Below the pieces are notes generated by a model. That model saw only the letters and a program-made list of their open reading frames with translations, did not search any database and was not told where the DNA came from. Below are positions 1-5,096 of a stretch of 5,096 bases of DNA, in pieces. A program made the position numbers and the translations under genes. The stretch is from Chloroflexota bacterium. Lineage in GTDB: Bacteria; Chloroflexota; Anaerolineae; Anaerolineales; UBA4823. The stretch covers positions 1-5,096 of the forward strand of contig JAUWLJ010000201.1 in the NCBI GenBank assembly GCA_030613705.1, read 5' to 3'. Position 1 is the stretch's first letter. Each line of letters opens with the position of its first letter.

Positions 1-108
1 GTGTTGCGTACAGACGAACCACAACCTGGGCTGAGCCTGCAGGATGCGCTGCGCAACGCGCCAGATACCGAAAAAGATCAATTTCGCGTGCCACCTGTTC
101 TGGAGTAA
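1..108 (+). CDS. gatC: GatC C-terminus (5'-truncated), Asp/Glu-tRNA amidotransferase subunit C
   Basis: Frame 1 is open from the first base to the TAA at 106-108 and gives 35 residues, starting VLRTDEPQPGLS and ending DQFRVPPVLE. This is the typical GatC C-terminal tail: an LR-D-P segment, an LQDALRNAPD segment and a final F-x-VP-x-VLE. GatC is a small protein of roughly 95-100 residues that wraps around GatA and stabilises the GatA-GatB interface in the GatCAB amidotransferase, which converts Glu-tRNA(Gln) to Gln-tRNA(Gln) and Asp-tRNA(Asn) to Asn-tRNA(Asn) in the cytoplasm. Its start and about two thirds of its length lie upstream of the window. gatA follows after a 10-base gap, the usual gatCA order, which strongly supports the call even from a short fragment. 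No disruption is visible. Confidence 0.9.
   Translation: MLRTDEPQPGLSLQDALRNAPDTEKDQFRVPPVLE
102..105 (+). promoter_or_regulatory. Probable gatA ribosome binding site
   Basis: GGAG lies inside the last codons of gatC and runs into its TAA stop, 13 bases before the ATG at 119. The spacing is a little long, but it is the only purine-rich match nearby. It favours ATG 119 over the ATG at 44, which lies within gatC. The overlap with the gatC stop suggests translational coupling of gatC and gatA. Confidence 0.5.
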
Positions 109-118
109 ACTCAACTCG

Positions 119-1615
119 ATGAGTGAAATAGTGGATCTCTCCCTGGGAGAAATGCTCACAGCCTTGTACGCTGGGGATTTATCCAGCCGGGAAGTGACCT
201 TGGCTTTCCTGGACCGTATTGAGCGACTAGATCCCGTAATACACGCATTTTTGACCATAAATCCAGATCAAGCTCTTCTCCAGGCGGATGAGGCCGATAA
301 GCTGATTCAAAACTTACGCCGCGAACCCGGGCAAGATCTGCCAGCCCTGACTGGAGTCCCGATTGCGGTCAAAGATGTACTGTGCGTGAAAGATCTCCGC
401 TGTACCTGCGGCTCGCTGATCCTGGAAAACTTCACCCCACCATATAATGCCACTGCAGTCGAGCGCTTACGCGAGGCTGGTGTTGTCATTCTTGGGAAGA
501 CGAACACCGATGAATTCGCTATGGGTTCGTCCACCGAAAACTCCGCCTACGGACCGACTCATAATCCCTGGGATTTCGATCGTGTCCCAGGTGGATCGAG
601 CGGTGGCAGTGCAGCCGCTATCGCTGCTCGTTTCGCCCCACTTGCCCTGGGTACAGATACCGGCGGTAGCGTGCGTCAACCGGCATCGTTTTGTGGTGTG
701 ACCGGCATCAAACCCACTTATGGACGGGTCTCTCGCTTTGGCTTGGTTGCTTATGGTTCCTCATTGGATGTGGTGGGAGCTTTTGGTCGCTCAGCTGCTG
801 AAATTGTCCCCTTGTTGAATGTAATGGCGGGGGTCGATCCTTTAGATGCTACCACGATCGACTTACCATTTCCTGAGATCGAACTCTCCTCTACGGATCC
901 AAGAGCGGTATTGCGCGGTTTACGAATCGGTGTACCTGATGAGTATTTTATCGAGGGGATCCAACCTGAGGTCGAGGATTGTGTCCGGCTAGCGATCGAC
1001 GAGTTTGAGACACTCGGTGCGCAGATTAAGACAGTCAGCCTACCCTATACAGAGCAAGCCTTGCCGGCGTATTATATAATCGCACCAGCAGAGGCCTCCG
1101 CGAACCTGGCCCGGTTTGATGGAATCCGCTATGGACCACGAGTACCAGCAGATGAGATGTGGGACATATTCCGTCACACACGGGGAGATAAATTCGGTCC
1201 TGAAGTAAAGCGGCGCATCATGCTGGGCACCTATGCCCTATCAGCTGGGTATTATGAAGCCTATTATGGGCAAGCCCAGAGAGTGCGTACGCTGATAAAA
1301 CAAGATTTTGAAGCAGCTTTTCAACAAGTGGATGTCATCGCCGCACCTGTGGCGCCTACCTCTGCCTTCCGCATCGGCGAACATGGAGATGATCCACTTT
1401 CTATGTACCTGGAAGATATCTTCACCCTACCTGCCAATCTGGCAGGTGTGCCTGGAATCGCCTTCCCAGTTGGCTTTGACGATCGAGGGCTGCCGGTCGG
1501 AATGCAGCTGATGGGCTCACATTTCCAGGAAGAACTGCTCCTCCAGGCCGCTCATGCCTACCAGCAGGCTACAGATTGGCACACTCGCCAACCGAAAATG
1601 AATCACGCTCTTTGA
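119..1615 (+). CDS. gatA: Asp-tRNA(Asn)/Glu-tRNA(Gln) amidotransferase subunit A
   Basis: GatA is the amidase subunit of the GatCAB complex. It hydrolyses glutamine and releases ammonia, which is channelled to GatB to amidate Glu- or Asp-charged tRNA in the cytoplasm. From ATG 119 the protein has 498 residues, close to the family's roughly 485. It opens with the expected N-terminal helix (LSLGEMLTALYAGDLSSREV). The amidase signature is complete: catalytic Lys85 in PIAVKD, cis-Ser160 in PGGSSGGSAAA and nucleophile Ser184 in GTDTGGSVRQPA, with the same spacing as Lys79/Ser154/Ser178 of S. aureus GatA. The later VKRRIMLGTYALSAGYY (Arg365-Arg366) and YLEDIFTLPANLAG (Asp433) segments probably supply the glutamine-binding Arg and Asp known from that structure. 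An ATG at 44 in the same frame would add 25 residues, but it lies inside gatC and the extra sequence is unlike the family. gatB does not follow. No frameshift or missing key residue is seen. Confidence 0.97.
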   Translation: MSEIVDLSLGEMLTALYAGDLSSREVTLAFLDRIERLDPVIHAFLTINPDQALLQADEADKLIQNLRREPGQDLPALTGVPIAVKDVLCVKDLRCTCGSLILENFTPPYNATAVERLREAGVVILGKTNTDEFAMGSSTENSAYGPTHNPWDFDRVPGGSSGGSAAAIAARFAPLALGTDTGGSVRQPASFCGVTGIKPTYGRVSRFGLVAYGSSLDVVGAFGRSAAEIVPLLNVMAGVDPLDATTIDLPFPEIELSSTDPRAVLRGLRIGVPDEYFIEGIQPEVEDCVRLAIDEFETLGAQIKTVSLPYTEQALPAYYIIAPAEASANLARFDGIRYGPRVPADEMWDIFRHTRGDKFGPEVKRRIMLGTYALSAGYYEAYYGQAQRVRTLIKQDFEAAFQQVDVIAAPVAPTSAFRIGEHGDDPLSMYLEDIFTLPANLAGVPGIAFPVGFDDRGLPVGMQLMGSHFQEELLLQAAHAYQQATDWHTRQPKMNHAL

Positions 1616-1653
1616 ATTTTTGATCTTCGTCGATCCGCCCTTATCTACACTTG

Positions 1654-3411
1654 ATGGGGATTAAGTGTGCTCTCCAAGACTTACCCATCCCTGGAAAAAA
1701 AGATATGCATTCCTCCTTACCTGATGAAGCGGTTGATTTTCTCGAGTGGAGATGGCCGCAAATCGAACCGCTTTTCCAAAACCGAACCCGGCCATCGCAG
1801 ACAGAATCCAATGTCTTAGAGTGGTTCAACGAATGGTCAGTATTCAGCAAACTCCTGGATGAGAGCTATTGGCGTCTCTACGATGCAACAACAATAAATA
1901 CAATTGACCAGGAGGTCGAGGAGAAATTAAAGCACTTTCTCGATCAGATCAGACCCCAGGCGAAGTCTGCGGAACAAAAGCTCAAGGAAAAACTGCTCAA
2001 CAGTGGGATTATTCCAGCTGGCTATGAGGTACCTTTGCGAGACCTGCGCTCCCCGGCTGATCTATTTAGAGAGGCGAATTTACTACTGCTCAGCGAAGAC
2101 AAGAAACTCGTGGTTGAATATGACAAGATCATTGGTGCACAAACCGTTTTATGGGAAGGGGAGCAGGTTAGCCTGCCCCAACTTTTGCCGGTGTATCAAC
2201 AGCCTGATAGAGAGAGTAGGGAAAGTGCCTGGCGGCTGGCCGCAGAACGTCAGCTTGCTGATCGAGAGGTGCTCAACGACCTTTGGGTAAAATTCCTAAA
2301 ATTACGTCAAAGGATCGCCGCCAACGCCGATCTCCAGAACTACCGGGCTTATCGCTGGCGCGAATTATTACGCTTCGATTACACACCTGAAGATTGCTAT
2401 CAATTTCATCAAGCCATTGCAAATGTGATCGTACCAGCCGCCCAATCGATTTATGAGAAACGCCGCCAGCGTCTGGGTGTGACAACCTTGCGACCCTGGG
2501 ACCTCGAGGTTGATCCTTTTGGAAAACCTCCGCTGAAGCCATTTTCCACATCCGAGGAACTTGAACATAAAACAGCCCGGATTTTCCGGCAGGTCGATCA
2601 CCAGCTGGGGGATTACTTTGAGATCATGCGCGCAGAAGGTTTGCTTGATTTAGAAAACCGAGTTAACAAAGCTCCTGGCGGGTACTGCAGCCATTATATG
2701 TCTTCAGAACAACCGTTTATCTTCATGAATGCGGTTGGTATTCACGACGATGTACAAACACTATTGCATGAGGGCGGACATGCTTTCCATGTCTTTGAGT
2801 GTGATCATCTGCCCTTTTTCTTCCTGGATGTGCCTTTAGAATTCGCCGAAGTAGCCTCCATGTCAATGGAATTGCTGGCGAGTCCTTATCTGGCAGAGGA
2901 TCAAGGAGGCTTTTACAGCCATGAAGAAGCTGCACGAGCAAGGATCCAATTCCTTGAAAGCATGCTGCTCTTCTGGCCGTACATGACTGTTGTGGACGCC
3001 TTCCAACATTGGGTGTATGAAAACCAGGGAGCTGCCTTGGATCCGGCGAACTGCGATGCCCGTTGGGCGCAGTTGTGGGAGCGTTTTATGCCTGGCGCAG
3101 ATTGGTCCGGACTGGAAGAAGAAAGGAGGACCGGTTGGCAGCGTAAACCGCATATCTTTACGGATCCGTTTTACTATATAGAATACGGTCTGGCTCAGCT
3201 GGGAGCAATTCAGATTTGGAGGAATTCTCTTAAGGATCAGGCGAGGGCAGTCACAGCCTATCGCCAAGCTCTGTCACTAGGAACCAGTGTGACCCTACCC
3301 CAATTGTATACCGCTGCTGGAGGGAAGTTAACTTTCGATGAGATCACATTGCGCCAAGCGGCTGACTTAATCTTGGAGACTGTATCAGAACTGGAATTGG
3401 ATATTGGATGA
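1654..3411 (+). CDS. M3-family zinc oligopeptidase (oligoendopeptidase F-like)
   Basis: This is a metallopeptidase of the M3 (thimet oligopeptidase/PepF) group, which cleaves short peptides, usually in the cytoplasm; its true substrate is unknown. From ATG 1654 it has 585 residues, normal for PepF-like proteins. Residues 1 to about 200 form the charged helical N-terminal part; the catalytic domain follows. The zinc site is HEGGH at 372-376 (ligands His372 and His376, catalytic Glu373). The third ligand is probably Glu399 in EFAEVASMSMELL, matching the Glu of the FVExPSQ motif in neurolysin. APGGYC lies upstream, and HIFTDPFYYIEYGLAQ (500-515) carries the His and Tyr residues expected to stabilise the transition state. 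There is no signal peptide or membrane segment. The start is uncertain: TTG 1651 is adjacent, neither has a Shine-Dalgarno match, and ATG 1705 (568 residues) has a weak GGA 10 bases upstream. I prefer 1654 because the LQDLP segment it includes resembles the family N-terminus. It lies 38 bases after gatA. Confidence 0.9.
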   Translation: MGIKCALQDLPIPGKKDMHSSLPDEAVDFLEWRWPQIEPLFQNRTRPSQTESNVLEWFNEWSVFSKLLDESYWRLYDATTINTIDQEVEEKLKHFLDQIRPQAKSAEQKLKEKLLNSGIIPAGYEVPLRDLRSPADLFREANLLLLSEDKKLVVEYDKIIGAQTVLWEGEQVSLPQLLPVYQQPDRESRESAWRLAAERQLADREVLNDLWVKFLKLRQRIAANADLQNYRAYRWRELLRFDYTPEDCYQFHQAIANVIVPAAQSIYEKRRQRLGVTTLRPWDLEVDPFGKPPLKPFSTSEELEHKTARIFRQVDHQLGDYFEIMRAEGLLDLENRVNKAPGGYCSHYMSSEQPFIFMNAVGIHDDVQTLLHEGGHAFHVFECDHLPFFFLDVPLEFAEVASMSMELLASPYLAEDQGGFYSHEEAARARIQFLESMLLFWPYMTVVDAFQHWVYENQGAALDPANCDARWAQLWERFMPGADWSGLEEERRTGWQRKPHIFTDPFYYIEYGLAQLGAIQIWRNSLKDQARAVTAYRQALSLGTSVTLPQLYTAAGGKLTFDEITLRQAADLILETVSELELDIG

Positions 3412-3445
3412 AAACATACCCTGAGAACCGATATCAGATTGTGTG

Positions 3446-3455
3446 AAGGGAAGGA
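3446..3455 (+). promoter_or_regulatory. Strong ribosome binding site of the aldo/keto reductase gene
   Basis: AAGGGAAGGA is a strong purine-rich Shine-Dalgarno stretch, with the AAGGG core ending 7 bases before ATG 3458. It decides the start: the in-frame GTG at 3443 lies upstream of this site, would place the site inside the coding sequence, and has no comparable site of its own. Confidence 0.8.
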
Positions 3456-3457
3456 AA

Positions 3458-4438
3458 ATGGATTATCAAAGATTAGGCAAGAGCGGATTGAAGGTTTCCC
3501 GGATTTGTCTCGGGACGATGACCTACGGGTCATCCCAATGGCGGGACTGGGTTCTGGATGAACGTGAATCGCGTCCGTTTATCCAGCGGGCGCTAGAATT
3601 GGGGATCAATTTCTTTGACACTGCGGATGCATACTCGCTCGGAGTCAGTGAAGAGATACTCGGACGGGCACTCAATGACTTCACCCGCCGGGAAGAGGTA
3701 GTCATCGCCAGCAAAGTCTTTTTTCCCATGGGTGATAAGCCGAATCTTGGCGGTCTATCTCGGGTGCATATTATGCAGGCTATAGATGATTCCCTGCGCA
3801 GGTTAGGAACTGATTATATAGACCTCTACCAGATCCACCGCTGGGACCCGGAAACGCCCATCGAGGAGACCTTGGAAGCCCTACATGACGTCGTTAAATC
3901 CGGTAAAGTCCGCTATATTGGTGCATCGAGCATGTATGCCTGGCAATTTTCAAAGTCGCTTTATCTCGCAGATCTGCATGGCTGGACCCGTTTCGTGTCG
4001 ATGCAAAATCACTACAACCTGGTCTACCGGGAAGAAGAACGCGAAATGATACCCTTGTGCCGCGCGGAGGGGATCGGAGTAGTACCCTGGAGTCCCTTGG
4101 CGCGTGGTTTCTTAAGCGGGAACAGATCGCGTCAGGATTGGGGTGAGACGGCTCGGGCAAAGAGCGATGAATTTGCCCACCAGATGTATTATCAGGAGAG
4201 CGACTTCACAGTGGTTGAGCGGGTGGTAGAACTCGCCCAACAAAGAGGTGTGACTCCCTCCCAGATCGCGCTGGCCTGGCTGTTGCACCAACCCGGGGTA
4301 ACCGCCCCAATCATTGGGGCCAGCAAGATGACCCATCTTGAGGAAGACATAGCCGCGATAGATATAGAATTGAGCCCAGAAGAGCTCGATACCTTGCAGG
4401 AGCCCTACCTGCCTCACCCGGTATTGGGTCACCAATAA
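3458..4438 (+). CDS. yajO: Aldo/keto reductase, YajO-like
   Basis: This is a cytoplasmic NADPH-type aldo/keto reductase with a (beta/alpha)8 barrel, 326 residues from ATG 3458, essentially the length of E. coli YajO. The N-terminus MDYQRLGKSGLKVSRICLGT is typical of the superfamily. The catalytic tetrad is intact: Asp54 and Tyr59 in NFFDTADAYS, Lys86 in VIASKVF and His127 in LYQIHRWD. Other family blocks are GKVRYIGASS (149-158), the SMQNHYNLVYREEEREM block (181-197), WSPLARG (211-217) and the cofactor-side IIGASK (285-290). The match to remembered YajO runs nearly the whole length, including the DDSLRRLG, TPIEETLEAL and REEEREM blocks and the PYLPHPVLGHQ end. E. coli YajO has been linked to formation of 1-deoxyxylulose 5-phosphate from ribulose 5-phosphate and to reduction of aldehydes. 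Whether this protein shares that activity is inference, and a general aldehyde reductase is the safer description. It sits 46 bases after the peptidase gene and 30 before the next gene. Confidence 0.93.
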   Translation: MDYQRLGKSGLKVSRICLGTMTYGSSQWRDWVLDERESRPFIQRALELGINFFDTADAYSLGVSEEILGRALNDFTRREEVVIASKVFFPMGDKPNLGGLSRVHIMQAIDDSLRRLGTDYIDLYQIHRWDPETPIEETLEALHDVVKSGKVRYIGASSMYAWQFSKSLYLADLHGWTRFVSMQNHYNLVYREEEREMIPLCRAEGIGVVPWSPLARGFLSGNRSRQDWGETARAKSDEFAHQMYYQESDFTVVERVVELAQQRGVTPSQIALAWLLHQPGVTAPIIGASKMTHLEEDIAAIDIELSPEELDTLQEPYLPHPVLGHQ

Positions 4439-4452
4439 CAGCTTAGCCGGAT

Positions 4453-4458
4453 AAAGGG
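4453..4458 (+). promoter_or_regulatory. Ribosome binding site of the DUF389 gene
   Basis: AAAGGG, followed directly by CGG, ends 10 bases before ATG 4469 in the 30-base gap after the aldo/keto reductase. It supports ATG 4469 as the start and shows that this gene has its own initiation site rather than relying only on read-through translation. Confidence 0.6.
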
Positions 4459-4468
4459 CGGTCCTAAA

Positions 4469-5096
4469 ATGACCACCAATAATTCCCAACCTCCCCCATC
4501 TCTTCGCGTGCGAATCCTTTATTTCTGGCTCCGCATCACGCGCCCGATCGACAAAGAGCGCCAGGGCGAGGTTCGGGTGCGTTTGCGGAAGGCATCCCAC
4601 CCAAGTTTTGATTTCTTCCTGCTCGTGGTCCTCTCCTGCACGATTGCCACGATGGGACTGCTCACCGATTCAGTGGCGATTATTATCGGAGCCATGTTGG
4701 TGGCACCGTTGATGTCGCCGATTCTTGGTATGGGCATGGCCTCCATCACGGGTGATGGTCATCTGCTGCGCGATTCGATCACTGGCGTGATTCAGGGGGC
4801 GATCGTAGCAATTGTGGTTTCCTTCTTGTGGACCTGGTTGAATCGCAATCTGCCATTTATTCTGCTGCAGGAGGTGCCGGGGGAGGTCCTCGCCCGCACA
4901 AATCCCAGCCCGATTGATCTGACAATCGCTTTAGCAGGGGGGATCGCGGCAGCGTATGCACTTGCCCAACCACATTTGTCTGCGGCTCTACCAGGGGTAG
5001 CCATCGCGACTGCTTTGATGCCGCCATTGTGCACGATTGGAGTCGGGCTGGCCTTGGATCGGATGGATATCGCCGGTGGTGCAGGGCTGCTGTATG
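4469..5096 (+). CDS. DUF389-family integral membrane protein (3'-truncated)
   Basis: The frame is open from ATG 4469 to the window end, giving 209 residues with no stop. After a basic, probably cytoplasmic N-terminus of about 46 residues come hydrophobic segments near 47-65, 67-92, 103-124, 149-166 and 171-196, with another beginning near 202. The signature stretches are those of DUF389 (TIGR00341-like) proteins: SVAIIIGAMLVAPLMSPILG (68-87), the EVLARTNPSPIDLTIALAGG region (139-158), and SAALPGVAIATALMPPL with GVGLAL. The molecular function of the family is not established to my knowledge; a transport or stress role would be speculation. The N-terminus enters the membrane early and lacks the cytoplasmic domain of about 100 residues that precedes the membrane region in some relatives. 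Any C-terminal domain lies beyond the window. It follows the aldo/keto reductase by 30 bases on the same strand, so co-transcription is likely. Confidence 0.88.
   Translation, partial: MTTNNSQPPPSLRVRILYFWLRITRPIDKERQGEVRVRLRKASHPSFDFFLLVVLSCTIATMGLLTDSVAIIIGAMLVAPLMSPILGMGMASITGDGHLLRDSITGVIQGAIVAIVVSFLWTWLNRNLPFILLQEVPGEVLARTNPSPIDLTIALAGGIAAAYALAQPHLSAALPGVAIATALMPPLCTIGVGLALDRMDIAGGAGLLY

Noticed and set aside
44..118. N-terminal extension of gatA from ATG 44
   Set aside because: It overlaps gatC almost entirely, and its 25 residues look unlike GatA. ATG 119 begins exactly at the conserved GatA N-terminus.
1622..1635. Possible hairpin with GATC arms around a 6-base loop after gatA
   Set aside because: The stem is only 4 base pairs and no T-run follows it. 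It is too weak for a terminator, and GATC is its own reverse complement.
895..3168. Several GGATCC sites scattered through gatA and the peptidase gene
   Set aside because: They have no regular spacing or shared flanks and lie within codons of conserved protein sequence, so they do not form a repeat element.
2863..3267. Minus-strand open frame of 134 codons
   Set aside because: It lies wholly antisense to the conserved catalytic part of the M3 peptidase, and its translation resembles no family I know.
3412..3457. Possible promoter or terminator between the peptidase and the aldo/keto reductase
   Set aside because: Apart from the ribosome site I found no convincing -35/-10 pair and no stem followed by a T-run. 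GATATC at 3430-3435 is a short chance palindrome.
4112..4600. Minus-strand open frame of 162 codons
   Set aside because: It lies opposite the aldo/keto reductase and the start of the DUF389 gene, both well supported. Its translation shows no recognisable motif or plausible start context.
4792..5034. Minus-strand open frame of 80 codons
   Set aside because: It is antisense to the DUF389 membrane segments. Its composition is explained by the complement of hydrophobic codons.

Overview
The window is an ordinary, densely packed stretch of bacterial chromosome. Five genes all read rightward and are separated by only 10 to 46 bases: the 3' end of gatC, complete gatA, a complete M3-family zinc oligopeptidase, a complete YajO-like aldo/keto reductase, and the 5' part of a DUF389 integral membrane protein cut off by the window end. 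I see no RNA genes, mobile elements, CRISPR, large repeats or long non-coding stretches. Base composition looks even across the window, with G+C near one half by eye.

The organism is a bacterium that makes Gln-tRNA(Gln) and/or Asn-tRNA(Asn) by the indirect transamidation route. The M3 peptidase form (HEGGH with the flanking ...DDVQTLLHEGGHAFHVFE... context) and the DUF389 form resemble proteins I associate with Chloroflexota (Anaerolineae-like lineages). That assignment comes from remembered family resemblance, not a search, and is moderate at best.

Layout: 1-108 is the GatC C-terminus. 119-1615 is GatA, the glutaminase/amidase subunit, with an intact Lys-Ser-Ser triad. 1654-3411 is a cytoplasmic M3 metallopeptidase with intact zinc ligands but no Shine-Dalgarno site at its start. 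3458-4438 is an NADP-type aldo/keto reductase with an intact Asp-Tyr-Lys-His tetrad and very close resemblance to E. coli YajO. 4469-5096 is a polytopic membrane protein of unknown function.

GatC and GatA work in one enzyme. The other three genes have no evident biochemical link to it or to each other. Shared strand and short gaps suggest co-transcription, with a possible separate start before the peptidase. gatB, which completes the amidotransferase, does not follow gatA here. I did not find convincing evidence of a new biological system. The most interesting points are modest: a two-fold internal repeat in the DUF389 protein, a possible leaderless start for the peptidase, and gatCA without gatB.
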